A DNA stretch of 64,000 bases, taken from Owenia fusiformis (lineage: Eukaryota > Annelida > Polychaeta > Sabellida > Oweniidae). Below are positions 47,038 through 59,865 of the stretch, one piece after another. Location: positions 33,252,866 through 33,316,865 of the forward strand of contig CAIIXF020000001.1 of NCBI GenBank assembly GCA_903813345.2, in the 5' to 3' direction. The position numbers and the translations under genes were made by a program. Under the pieces are notes generated by a model. That model made no database searches, had not been told where the DNA came from, and was given only the letters and a program-made list of their open reading frames with translations. How positions within the stretch are numbered: the stretch's first letter is position 1; every line of letters starts with the position of its first letter.

Positions 47038-48093
47038 TAATAATACAGAAAACTCCCCTATGACTCCTGGTTCAAAAGCTCGCCTATTTTCAAAACGGCC
47101 GCCATTTTTGTCTCACGAAATTCACTTTTGACCCATTTCCTAGCTTTACAAATAATTTCAAGTGTCCTACATTGTAAAAATCCATGTCAATGTAAAGAGC
47201 AGATGTATGAAATAATTTTGTTACGAAAAAACAGCGAAAAATTATATCCATTTTTTTTATTTTCAGCCATTTTAGTTAACATTGATTTGTCCATCTGTCT
47301 CGCAAAATCCACTTTTGGACCATTTACCTTTAACCCTCTGTCGATAGGATTCCCGTTTTAAGTTAATTTTGTTCAACATCAATACAAAAAACTCTCCTAT
47401 GACTCTTGGTTCAAAAGCTCGCCCATTTTCAAAATGGTCGCCATTCTTGTTTCGCAAAATTCACTTTTTCCCCATTTCCTAGCTTTACAAATAATTTCAG
47501 CTGTCCTGCATTGTAAAAAGCCATGTCACTGTAAAGAGTAGTTGTATGAAATAATTTTGTTACAAAAAATTGGCAAAATATTATATCCGTTTTTTTATTT
47601 TCAGCCATTTTTGTTAACATTGATTTGTCCATCTGTCTCGCGAAATCCTCTTTTGGACCATTTGCTTAAAACCTCTGTCGTTAGGATTCCAGCTTCAAGT
47701 TATTTTCATTCAACATCAATACAAAAACTCCCCTATGACTCCTGGTTCAAAAGCTTGCCTGATTTCAAAATGGTCGCCATTTTTGTGTCGCGAAATTCAA
47801 TTTTGGCCCATTTCCTAGCTTTACAAATAATTTCAGGTGTCTTGCATTGCAAAAAGCCATGTTACCACTGTAAAGAGTAGTTGTATGAAATAATTTTGTT
47901 ACAAATAATTGGCAAAAAATTATATCCGTTTTTTTTCAGCCATTTTACTTAACATCGATTTTTCCATCTGTCTCTCAGTCAGTCCAAAAGTGGCAAGTGG
48001 CTTGAAATAATTTTGTTACAAAAAATCAGCCAAAAATTATATCCGTTTTTTTCTGTCACCATGTGAGCCCAGTACCCACAGTACTAATTTTTT

Positions 48094-49426
48094 ATACGTT
48101 TGATTGCTTGCCCATACCATCCATTCTTTTCCTGGTAGTTGACTGGCATTGTCCGATACATTAGATGGCGAAGTTAACACCTAACTGAACGTTGAAGGGG
48201 TTTCTTTGATTGTCTTGGACTGGGAAGAGGTCTTGTTGGTCCCTGGGACTTCGGTGGGCGTTGAATCGGTTATAACATATAACTATGTATTATGTGGATC
48301 GGGCGCTATTGCTGGGGTCGGATGATCAGTCTAGAATATTTTCAAAATAAAAGCCTCTAGAAAGAGAGAGTTCTTACATTTTGGCGAGCACCCTAGAGAC
48401 CTGTATCAAAATAATCCTTTATATCTTACAAATGATTGGTGAGATTTGCCAAAGTGAATGAGGTGTCGAAAGGCACTAATTAGACGATTAATTAGTATAG
48501 CATTCCTCATTTCTTAACTAGTTCAATCAATACAACCAGTGCTGATCACCACATAAATGCCAAAACAGCAATGGTCAATGTGTCAATTGTTTCATGCTGG
48601 ACATGTGCCAGTGTTTTGAAAAATCCATAGATTACAGTACTCAATCTGCTTTGATTGATTTTACTGAACTAGTAAACCAATAATCAGAATCACACTACAG
48701 CATTGCAGCATTGTCTGCTCCTCAGATTCTCTCAGAAGAGAGCTACTGTATTTATAAGTCTGTTATCACGTAAAAGTACAGGCTTAATTGATATACCAAA
48801 TGGTTATTTTACTATACTGTAAGTAAACCCATAATCAAGTCACGTTGTATTATGTGTTAAATAAGGTAGTCTTAGCTTCAAGCCTCTCTGACCCCTCCCC
48901 CTCTATTTGAGTAAACATCTTCTCACACATAGCCTGAGCTAGACACACAACAGTGCAATTAAGAAGGGATATTTTGATGTACCAAGCTAAGAGGATACTT
49001 GGTCTTGATCTTGACTTATGTGCTAAGACTGTAACAAAGAGTTGTTCGTAACATGCATGATATTTAAAATTGATGGTACCAATGAAATTACAGTCAATAA
49101 ATAAATGAGAGTAATTATGAAATAGAAGATGAAGGTGCAAATCAGATTAAAATATTAAAATATATGTCAGATATACTTGTATTAATCATGAGTTCTACAT
49201 TCATACCAGACATACACTGCACAATGGAATTGTTAACATTAAATACTATTTGAATCAACAATTAACATTGTTAATGGTGATGCTTTCATCAGTGTTAGTG
49301 ATAATTTGATTGAGAGAAGTATTTTAAAGATAATTTTGTATCAATAGTATGATCAATTTTTACAAATTTCATTGACCACGTATCTTCTTGTAATAGAGGA
49401 TACATTAAAATATTCATTGTAGATAT
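48094..49426. other. Stretch without recognised gene
   Basis: I see no host gene here. Around 48200-48420 the sequence is more GC-rich, with an AATAAA and a TTTTGGCGAGCACCC segment. The remainder is AT-rich unique-looking DNA up to the CAC-ended element, with no credible coding frame on either strand. Confidence 0.4.
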
Positions 49427-49593
49427 CACAACGAGAAACACTATATAATAAACATCAATACGACGAGATGATAGATTTATTATCCAAATTGAATAATAAC
49501 TAATAAGATCAGGTACTGTTGAATAACATTCTGCCCGGGATTTGTTATTAATCATATAGAAATGTCTTATCCGAACAGCTCACATGTACGTAT

Positions 49594-50166
49594 TGAAGCG
49601 GGAACGTTCGCCCGGTTCTTATATTGAGACTGGGAGAGGAGAATAGTATAGCGGGAGGGGTTAACAAGAGTAATTTCTACCAACTTTAAAAGTCAGACTC
49701 ATGTAGCATACCTTCCACATATACTTACATTCGACAAACTAATCCAATGTGTTTCAATAATATATTTCCAGTATAATTAATTCCTTTAGTAAATTAGTAC
49801 AATACAGCTTTGTACATCATATCTCCGGTAAATCTGAATGCTCATAAAATATAAATCTGTAGAACGTGTAGAGAGTTGTAAAACTGTGTAAATCTTGTAA
49901 AGGCTAAAATCTGTTCTAATCTTGTCAAATCTGTTCTCTCGCACCTAGTGATGACATTTTATACTGTATTTTCCTACCCTTATGAGCCAATCATGTCCAT
50001 TCTCAGTCGAACGGATCATGATTGACAGCAAAGGGCAGTCTTAACCATATAAAATGTCATCCCAAAGGTGCTCACTGACCAGGTCACGTGTCCGTAAGAT
50101 GATGAACTAATGGAACGTTAATTAAAAGAAACACAGTAATGAAAACTATATGATCGTTCTGCTTCA
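49594..50166. mobile_element. 573-bp element with 4-bp flanking repeat
   Basis: It is present only in copy 2 of the CAC element. The ends TGAAGCGGGAACG and CGTTCTGCTTCA are inverted with mismatches. GTAT is at 49590-49593 and 50167-50170, and copy 1 has a single GTAT at 8967-8970. It is non-coding. Confidence 0.8.
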
Positions 50167-50826
50167 GTATTATCCGTTGCGGCCATTAACAATTTTACAT
50201 ATCTAATTAGCTAAGTAAATAAACATGCGTCGACACAGTCGCAGTTGACTATGAAAAGTTCAATCATCAATCTTATTTTTATTTTCTTGATTTAAAGATT
50301 TATTATGTTTGAAAAAGAAAATGTTTGATTTTTAAGTTCAACCTTTAATTCTTATTATCAAGAACGTGCATGCAAATTCGCCAACCATGTACATTGTTTG
50401 CAGTCTGCGCAATTTAATGTAAATCATTGTATATTTTTCGATATACTGTAATACTATTCATTATTTGTAAAATTGAACCGAATATAATCTAAAATTAATC
50501 AGCTTTAAATACATTATATGTCATAAAAGTTGCCTTAAAACAATACAATTCGTGCGTTTGTAAATGCTCTAAAGCCCCGCTAGTATATGAACGAATCCTA
50601 AATAGAAATGAGTAAAATTCGTTCCCATTAGTGTGTACACATTCTACACCGAGACTTCTCCTTTAAATCAAATCAGTCCACTAGTATGAGTTAAGAATGG
50701 ACAGAGGGACGGATGGCTTCATTCAATGGGATAATTAAGATATTTCAAAACCATTGTCATTTTTCTATGCATACATCACTTAAATCATAACATAAAACAA
50801 GCTGTTTATTTTAAAACTATTGTTTA

Positions 50827-51145
50827 CACCCCATTTGTCGCACGGCGGCCGCAAGTCGACCACAGAACAATTAAATCGGTGAATTTCTGCGGCGAGCGTA
50901 GAAAAACTACGCTCGCCTTGTGGCCTCCGTACGGCGTATGCAGATTTTTACAGGCCGCAGGGAAGGCGTAGAAATTATAACTTGGAGTTATTTATCAATA
51001 TAAATTTAAAATTCACTGTGCGGCTGCCGTGGGAAATGTGACTGCAAAAGTATGAGAGCGCAGAAATTCTGCGGCGAGCGTAGAAAAGCTACTGGCCTCA
51101 GAAATGATAGACCGCAAGGTCGCCGTAGGAAATGTGACTGGGGTG
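50827..51145. mobile_element. 319-bp TTA-target element
   Basis: The ends are CACCCCA and TGGGGTG. TTA is on both sides (50824-50826, 51146-51148), and copy 1 keeps the empty site (CTTTACGAATT). The interior is GC-rich with repeated CGGCGAGCGTAGAAAA. The TTA target suggests a PIF/Harbinger-type non-autonomous element. Confidence 0.8.
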
Positions 51146-52657
51146 TTACGAATTTATGATAAGTGTATAATGTTCAATCATACAAATCGCAGTCAGTGAT
51201 TGTTCTCCACACTCACCCCTCCCCCTTCCTGACATGAACTATTTTGTAAAACCATTGACAGTGTGGAAGGATTCTTACACTCGAGTGTCAAGGGTGGGGG
51301 GGGGGCAGTTACAGAAATATACAAGGCGATGGTTCAAATTGGACAATTTTTAAAACTGCTCAACATGGTGAAAACTTCACGTTTTTAAAGAATGCTTGCC
51401 CGGCGAGTGGTTTGCTTTGGATTGCGAGAGAACAAAAACTTTGAGTTAGGATTTTTCCTAATACTATCATTAATCTAAACAACTTTTTAAACCGTCTCTG
51501 ACTACATATCATGCCAATTAATACCATTATTGTGTTGACAGGATTAAATATGATATCTATGGAATTATAATTTAATGAACTCAATAGTCTAAATGATAAT
51601 AAGTTCATAATTTAGTCTTGGCTGACTAGTCTTGCATCATCAGAGTTGGATTGCAAATACCTCCCTAAATCAAATATTTAAAATTTACAAATTTACTAGT
51701 GTACGGGGTGGGGAAACAAGTCTCCATCCAACCACTAAAGTTTAAAAGGAAGACTATAGTGTCCCATGAATTCATTATAATTATCTTAGACAATAGTGAA
51801 GCGGTACAATCATTGGAGTGTTAATTAATCGGAATGCAAGTTTGATTTAAAATAACTCCTTTGGATCAAATATTTAAATTCTACTAGAATGCGGGAAGTG
51901 GAAACAAGTCTCCATTCAAGTGCTAAATATCAAAAGAAAGATTTCAATACCCCTTAACTTCACTCCCGGACTTCACTATTCACCACCACCCCTCCCCCTT
52001 CCCCAAGTATCCCTTATGACCCCAGAATGTTCGTTTCTGTGCCCCCCCCCCCCCTGTCCATGGCCAGTAAGTAATCTATGTGTATATTGGCTCCCTCCCA
52101 AAGGTGGGAAAACCAGATGCAGGCATAGACATTGACAAGGTGAGGGGATTTAAATATAAAAATAGTCTTGTTTTTTGCTCCGACTTATATATTTTGGCAC
52201 TGTTTAACGAAGCCTGTTTAAGGAATGAGAGGCAGAAATAATTCCAAGAAATAAGATGGCCTCATCGCGATAGCCGTGACCCCTTTGTCTTTATCCTTCC
52301 ACAATCGGCAGATAAGAGTGGCTCTGGCATACCAGAATGAGATGGCCTGTCTTTACTGTAATCAAGATATGGTACCTAACCGCAGTTATTTTGGTTTTAT
52401 AACGGGGATATTGCTCGACCTTGAATAACAAATAAAAGGCATGTTCTTATTTCTGTATTCTGACCTTTGATTGTGTATTAAGTTGAGCTGCACGCCAAAC
52501 GTTAAGATTGTTAAAACGCTTAAAATAAAACTTTATTCCTCTCAATTTACATAAAAATGAAACAGATTAGATTCGAATCTCAGTCACACCAGCACCACTG
52601 GTCAAAGGAAGTACAAATATCTATATTAATCAAATGTCTGAGAATTTGATAACTGTC

Positions 52658-53041
52658 TGGGATCCAATGTTAATTTTATCGAAGCAAACTAAGAAAAGTA
52701 TAAAGATGAATTTTAAACATTTAGAGGGAAAAGTCAAATATGCATTGTAACCCTAAAAATAATTCATTAAAGTGTCGTACACATTTTATAACATTTATAT
52801 AAATAAAACAAATAAAGCACAACCCTAATGCCCTATAATGAATTCATATCTGGGATCCAATGTTAATTTTATCGAAGCAAACTAAGAAAAGTATAAAGAT
52901 GAATTTTAAACATTTAGAGGGAAAAGTCAAATATGCATTGTAACCCTAAAAATAATTCATTAAAGTGTCGTACACATTTTATAACATTTATATAAATAAA
53001 ACAAATAAAGCACAACCCTAATGCCCTATAATGAATTCATA
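52658..53041 (+). repeat. Tandem duplication of about 190 bp in copy 2
   Basis: CTGGGATCCAATGTTAATTT to ATGAATTCATAT occurs twice in a row. Copy 1 has it once (about 10767-10952). The two units are almost identical, so the event is recent. Confidence 0.85.
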
Positions 53042-56000
53042 TCGGCGCTAAACGGCCCTTGCAATAAAAACGCATCAAAGCAGGGAATGCTTGGAAAATT
53101 CTTCCGAGACTGACTTTTGTTATTTCAAAATGGAAATATGCCTAATTCCTATGAACACGCGATCTTTTTCCCTGGGTTTTACTCTATTTTAGATTTACTA
53201 GAAAAATGTTTATATGATGATTGCGTTTGCTTCTCACGAGTTCATTGAAACGTTCAGTCGTAAAACTTTAGAGATCAAAAGACTAATTAGGCACCTGATT
53301 GCGAAAGTTTGATTGCATTTCGATCGCCGGGATTTTACAAACGTATTGTTTAAGTAGCGATCGTGTTCTTGGGATCTTGATAACTTCCTATTTTAAGTTT
53401 TGGGTTGAAAGCAATGAGTATGTCGGACTTTCTCAAGTCCACATAATGAAACAATATTCCTTTATATTAGTCCAATCGGAATTTGCATAAACATACCAGT
53501 TTTATATTGCAAAAAGAACTGTAATTAATAGCCTACATAAAAGCATCATGATAAATAAAACATTAAAGCATATATAAAGCCTATTGTTATCGCACCCATC
53601 GCACCCCCCCCCCCCCCCTCCTGGCTACGCCTATGGATATTTTGGCAACTTTCACGTTTACCCCGCCCCTAATAATTCTTGCGCCCCCTCTAAATATCAG
53701 ACCCGTCAGGCGTTGAGGCATGGATCATTATACCCTGACTCCCAAGCTGTGCGACTTCTGGCAACCGCTACACCTATATTCCCGGGGAAAACGCTTTTAG
53801 AAAAATTGTCAAATATGGTCGTGTGTGGGCAAACACGCAGGAGGAGGAGAGGGGTGCGTGCATTGTGTGCGACCCTTCATCAGTTGTGTACCTTATTTTT
53901 TGTGTGAATTTCTTCCGAATAGTTATGCTAGAGGGGTTCTGATATTTATTTCTGTTTTCTAATTAAATAATTTCACCCTTGCCCGACTGACTTGTAGATA
54001 ATGCACGAATCAAATAGCATGGGGATCAGATAATCAGATTGATTCGTATTTTCGCAATCAGAAGAATTAACTTATTGTTTTCTCTGATTAAAAGGCGGTT
54101 TGAAGCTACTTTTACAGGATTTGTAAATTCGCAATCAGACTGGCTTATTTTAATATTTAGTCAGTGCAAGAGGAGGGGACTATAATGTAGAAAATTGTTT
54201 TGATTTCGACACTAACTGAATAATTTATCACAATTGTTAAATAAGCAAACAGAAATAGGTTTAAAAATGAGAATAGAGGCAAAAAAGTCTATACATAAAA
54301 TGTAATTAAAACCCGGGAATTAAAAGCAATTTTAGACTGTTAGATGATCTCATCTGTAATCAAGGTGATGTTGGTACACTTCCGCCGTTAGAAAAACAAA
54401 GTCTAAGACAAAGACTATATAGCAATTAATCCTTTTGTAATCATTAAATGTTAGATTCTTATTATTTTGTTGGACAATGTTCAGACTTCTGACCAAGATT
54501 AAATCACTTATGTTTGTATTTAAAAAATAGTATTTCAATCAGACAGACGTTCTAATGAGTTAGAAAAATACATTTGTCCATTTCCTCTCAAGAAGTTGTC
54601 AAAGGTAATCAAGTTGATTTGTTTGAGTGTTTAGCATTGTTTTTCACAACTTGACGCTTCAATGAACAGAATGACTTTGAAATGAGTTTTTATAATTTTA
54701 GCTTTTATACGGACATGCTTATTGTATATTTCTATATGAACGTTGTAGTTATGTGATGTAACATCGCCCCCCCCCCCAAATTACAGGTATACAAATTTTG
54801 GTCGGAATGCATTAACTTGCAATTAAAAGCAATTTTAGACTGTTAGATGATCTCTTATGGAATCTAGGTGATGTTGGTACACTTCCGCATTTAAGAAAAC
54901 AAAGACTAAAACAAAGAGAACTAAGCAATTAATCCTTTTGTTATCATTAAATGTTAGATTCTTATTTTTTATTGGACAATATTAAGACTTCTGTCTCCGA
55001 TTGTTATGCAGGTATGTGTATAAAATCATGTGAACAACATTATCGTGGAAACTCCCATATTCATTCTCATAATGTCTTACAGCTATTTCGCAAATGACAT
55101 AATCCTAAACAACATATGGACATAATATTGCAGAACTGAGCGAAAAGAAAGGTGGAACAAATCAGATGAAGATATTTTATTTTTGAAATGCACAAAGGGC
55201 AACAGTTGAAGAACAAAAGTTAAAGGGGTTGTGAAATAGATCGTGCTTTTATATGATCCCCTTCTATAGTACCCTACCCTTTGCATTTGTTCGACTTCAC
55301 TTCTTAAATGAGAGTTTCGTCTTCTCGTAGTTTATAATTAGACTCTGCACGCAGCATAATAGTGCCCCTATTATCCATGCTCATGTTCTCATTTGATTTT
55401 TCATCAGTTATGACTTGGTAACATTTGCTCCGATTTTCATTACAGGGCCCGGCCGATTGAGTATTTTGTTCAGAATTGAATACAATTTTGAACAAAATAC
55501 TCATCAGCCGGGCGCCGGTGCTGAAAATCTGAGCAAATGTGACCACGGCATTATAAAAGCATACTCTTCAATACACCAACAGATTTAAAATGAGACTTTA
55601 TCTATCAGAGAAATAAAAATGGAAAATATGTATTCTGAAAATATTAACTGATGCATTGGTTAGTATTAAATATTAAGTTTTACAGTCGGAAACCTCAAGG
55701 GGCAGGAAATTTGATTAAACAAAACGCCTGATTAATATGTGGACTTAATGTGCATTCAAAGGACCCCAGTTTGTAAAATTGATAGAAATGAATAGTTTTA
55801 TTATCGGAAAAAACTGAGAAATATCTACCCGATTCGCCAGAATAGTCATCATCATATCAGTGGGAAAAATTAGCTATATTTATTTTCTATGCAATATACA
55901 CCTGATATTCATAGCCTTCCACGATAATGGTCCGTTGACATCATCAACCTTGTGATTTGCCATAAGTGATTAACCAACAATTTTTTAATTAAAAGTCGGG

Positions 56001-57152
56001 TTTGACGTTTCTTGACTTTTCACACTGACATCAAAACAAAACATAATTTGAAAATAAAAGGCATAAAATGGCCATTAAAAGTACATTTTTGAACAAAAGT
56101 ATCAACTTATATTACACTGCACGCAAATACAAAGTGAAATGAACGTCTTCCCGGAGATTGAAATACGGATCGGTAAGTCAACAAATCTAACTGTTAAATA
56201 AACAAGCTTAGCCTATGACTGCGATTGTTTGTCTGAGTGGCCAGATGTTATCCGTTTCGGATAATAAATTTCTGAGAATACTACTGATATCTAGAATACA
56301 TCTTCCGTGATATTTTTCATAAAACTACCCTTTGCATTCGTTTGACTTCACTTCTTAAAAGAGAGCTTCGTCTTAGTGTAGTTTAACTAGACTCTGCACG
56401 CAGGGTATCATAAAACAGGCATCTTAGCTGCAATTTTGAATAATAGCGTAATTCATAGCACAATATAAATTAACCCGCCTCTGTTTAATTCAAATATGCA
56501 TTACCCTAAGATTTATATACTTAGACACCTTTTCATTCTTGATTCGAATTTTTATCTTGTCTTCATCTAAATTTGTGGATTAATAACAGTTTTTAGTATA
56601 CAAATTGAACATACAAAATGTAGCGTATTGATTACACGTTACAGTGGCGTAGCCAGCTTTCAGTCGGGGGGAGGGGGGGGGGGTGCGATCGTGGCATAAA
56701 AAAAGTTTTTGAAGATTTGTTTTGAATTTTACAAAAATTGGTGCAACTTCGTTCAAAATCGAGCTAGAAGCTTCAAATAAAAAGCATTTTAAGACTTTTT
56801 TCTTCTATCTAATGGTTCTACTTTCATTGGTTATGGAGGGGGGTGCGATCGCACACATCGCATCCCCCTGGCTACGCCTATGCGCTATATTTATATAACA
56901 AGGTTATCATATCATGCCAATAGTTAGATGGTTAACTAATATTAACACAAAATAATAATACACGATAATTAAAAAAATAAACCTCGGTATTCGGGCCTAA
57001 AATCCAAGGATACGTGTACCATTACTTAAGTGTAAGCTGCAATACCATATCGAATACCTGTACCATTACTCAATAATAACCACTAGTAAGACCATAATAA
57101 CAAGCTTAATAACTAGCTTATTGCAAGTTATTTCATACGATTTTGTCTTGTG

Positions 57153-58105
57153 TATCCGCTTCACCACAGATAATTATATGGTGTTTTCATTAACTAATGT
57201 ATGAACTGGAATATACATAAAACAAGGGGTATACATAGCAGGGCTGAAGCCCGGTTTCAACCAGCTGAGGGGGGGGGGGTGCGATCGTAGTATTTTAACA
57301 ATTGGTGCAACCTCCTTCAAAATTGAGCTAGAAACTTCAAAAAGCATTCTAAATCTCTCATCTCTTTTTTTGGTTGTATTTTTGGGTGGGGTTGAGATCA
57401 CACCTACCGCAACCCCCTTAACTCCTTACAGTAATGTTAATTCAAGTGCCTTTGAATTTGCAAGATACAAACCACAAGACAATACCTCAAACAGCTTCGA
57501 AAATCTCTCAAAATTGATAACAAATAGTTGTTCTCACTTCTTTTATAATCAATCTGACTATATTTGTTAAAATTTAATTTCAAAAAAGATATTTAAATTT
57601 TTGAATTTCTCTTGTAAAAACGCATTTCACACAAAGCACATTTTGACACCTATTTCATCTTGGCAAATCTCAGTATCAACAAAGGGACCCTTTACCTTTC
57701 AATTATATACCATGATTGAGCTGCTCGTCAAAATATGTTAATGGTGTCATCATGTTTTGAACACACTCGTTTAGTCGATATTGCATGCAAATCACAGAGA
57801 AAAAATTATTAAGCTCCCAAAATCGCCCCAGTTGATTAAACATGGTATATATTGACTTTTGAGAGTCAACTAGACTGTATTTTATATAATAAGTTTTCAA
57901 AAATATTTTTTATTAATTTAAAAAAAAAGTTTGCAAAAAACACATTTTTTACCCAAAAACTCACTTCGACACCTTTTTCATCTTGGCAAATCTCAGTATC
58001 AATAAAGAAACCCTTTACCTTTCATTTGATAACCATGGTTAAGGTGCTCGTCAAAATGTAAGATGTCATTTTATTTTACACATACCTATTCTAGACTATT
58101 AAAAT
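57153..58105. other. Stretch without gene; diverged G-run element
   Basis: At about 57253-57420 a diverged relative of the GGCGTAGCCAG element occurs (G-run, TGCGATCGTAGT, TTGGTGCAACCTCC, GAGCTAGAAACTTCAAA). Then two echoing blocks near 57630-57720 and 57960-58035 share CATCTTGGCAAATCTCAGTATCAA and CCCTTTACCTTTCA. Confidence 0.5.
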
Positions 58106-58106
58106 T

Positions 58107-59026
58107 ACCATGGTATTTTGCTTTAACAGATGATGCGGGTTTATTAGGCGTGCTGGCACCCGTTACACTATTAATAACAGTTTCATTAAGCGACAAAAAT
58201 GAGTCGTTTGTTTCGGGATTAACAGTCTGGACTTGGAGACTTTGGCATTATTGACTTCATTAACGCTTTGTTTGGCAAAATCGAGCATTTGTTGTTCACT
58301 CACTATTTCCTCGAGAGTAGTCGCCTTACTAATTGGGATTGTTTGTGGCTTGGAATTGGCTTGGATCAGGGGTTTTGGCAGAAGACCAGTTACTGGCACC
58401 TCGGATTGTTTACATGTACATGTACATGTTTTGACGAAATTTGTCACATCGACCTGAAGTTTCGAAAGTTTCGAAAATAGTGTTCCTACCTCATCTTTCA
58501 AGTCCATCTCCTTTTTATGGCTAACTCTATCTGCTTCAAGTTCCACAATTCGCTGGGTTAGCATTGTTATGTTTATGTCCACTGTTGCATTACGCTCGTT
58601 GCGATACGCATTTTGACGCAATTCCTTATTGCTGATGACATCGGGAAGGAAACTGTTTGTACTGAGTATAGATCTGGGGAAGCTTTTGTTGTCCTTTATG
58701 AATACATGTAGATCCGAAATATCATTTAAAAGCGTGATCTTTCTATTTTTTCCTTTTCGCAGCTTTGGTTGTAAGTTTATAGGAACCTGATCTTCCTCTC
58801 GATCAGCAAGTACGCCATAGAGATTATCACATAACTCAGATACTTTTACCTTCCCCTTTTGGAACAGATAATCCCTGAGAACATCGCACTCATCTTCCTC
58901 AAGCTCTCGATCTAACTCTTCTATTACGTCCGCTCTTGGGCCTTCAGTCAGCAGCTGAAGCGTTTGCTCAATATTGGCTAAATCCTCCCCGCTAAACGGA
59001 GCTGTTGATTTCACGTCCAACGCCAT
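58107..59026 (-). CDS. Unrecognised coiled-coil frame (about 287 codons plus shifted tail)
   Basis: From the ATG at 59026 (TTTCAATGGCG context; upstream codons lack an ATG) the frame runs to 58163. The N-terminal 80 residues are acidic and helical (LANIEQTLQLLTEGPRADV, ELDRELEEDECDVL), then comes a basic patch (LQPKLRKGKNRK), then a coiled-coil-like stretch (NITMLTQRIVELEADRVSHKK, FSKLSKLQVDVTNFVK), then a Ser/Thr/Pro-poor tail. Past about 58245 another frame looks more protein-like (NPETNDSFLSLNETVINSV, NFNSLE), ending near 58107, which suggests a frameshift. No catalytic or zinc motif is seen. It may be a LINE-type ORF1 or a single-exon relic; function is unknown. Confidence 0.45.
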
Positions 59027-59053
59027 TGAAACTGGAAGCAGTAACTCAATCAA

Positions 59054-59865
59054 TAAGAAAAAAATTATAACAACCCTACCACTTCTTCAACAGAGGGTAG
59101 GGGGCAAATATGAAAAAATATTTTGTGAGAATATAATTTGTGCTCACTCTTTTTTAGCATGACTAAAATGGTTGATTAACATACAATTTACTATTTATTA
59201 GACATTATGCAGGTTATTTGGAATCTATTTGTGATTTTAAGCTTTTTTACTAATCTCCCATCCCATGTTTAGTATTATCTTATTCCAAGAAATTCCCTCA
59301 TAGTTTTTTTGTATTGTATTGATGCAAATGAAAGAATTCCACACCATTGCGAAGTATGGCATTGATGTGTCCAGTTGTTGTCGAGAAAAAAACACAAGAA
59401 CCCCACCATTTAGTGAATACAATATTTGTGCAAACTCTCTTTTATCATGCCTTATATGGTCAATTGATATTGACATTTGCGATCTATTAGATATTTTCAA
59501 GATATTAATATGTGATTTTAAGCCTTTTACTGCCCCTTCCACTCCAATTCAATGTTGAATATATTTAGTTGCAGGAGTTTTCTCGCATTAGTTTTTATTG
59601 TAGTGCATCAAACCCAATGAAAAAATTCAACAACATTGCTTCAATATCATTTGAAAGATCCATAAAGTATAACAGTGATATGTCAAATAGGTATGGAGAG
59701 AAATATTTATAATAACCCTACCCCTGCTTAAACAGAGTGTGGGGGTCAATGTGAAAAATATATAGAGTAAATTATTTGTGTAAATTCTTCTTTATCATGC
59801 CTAAGATGGTCAATTGATATGAACCTTATTGATTATAAGGCATTTTGCAGGATATTTAGAATTTA
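59054..59865 (+). repeat. Family C repeat, third array
   Basis: More than two units share CAACAGAGGGTAGGGGGC, TTTTTAGCATGACTAAAATGG, GGATATTTGGAATTTATT and TTTGTGATTTTAAGC. It is interrupted at 59866 by a family B element and resumes at 61940. Confidence 0.75.

Larger units (their letters stand above)
45659..48093 (+). mobile_element. Family A element, copy A2, with nested insertions
   Basis: It starts AGCTCACATGGTGAGC at 45659, and the inverse end ACCATGTGAGC is at 48058-48068. About four internal units of 300-340 bp occur. A GTCCGTCTGTCC low-complexity run follows the left end. An 873-bp element at 46165-47037 splits one unit. Confidence 0.75.
49427..57152. mobile_element. Large non-coding CAC-ended element, copy 2 (7.7 kb)
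   Basis: It is collinear with 8805-15128 and has the same ends (CACAACGAG, TCTTGTG), but different flanks, with TAT on each side (49424-49426, 57153-57155). In the first 166 aligned bases I count five substitutions and one indel. Relative to copy 1 it has insertions at 49594-50166 and 50827-51145, a different segment at 51469-52023, a tandem duplication at 52658-53041, and lacks about 75 bases matching 13643-13715. It has no coding capacity. Neither the TTA/TAA-target element nor the Mutator-like shell surrounds this copy. Confidence 0.7.

Noticed and set aside
48290-48420. Possible LTR edge with a primer-site-like TTTTGGCGAGCACCC segment and an AATAAA.
   Set aside because: Only one edge is visible, and no coding remnant or second LTR accompanies it; not enough to call an element.
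8805-57152. Reading the two 6-7.7-kb similar blocks as a plain segmental duplication.
   Set aside because: Similarity stops exactly at CAC/GTG ends with possible 3-bp duplications on different flanks, which fits transposition better; duplication remains a fallback.
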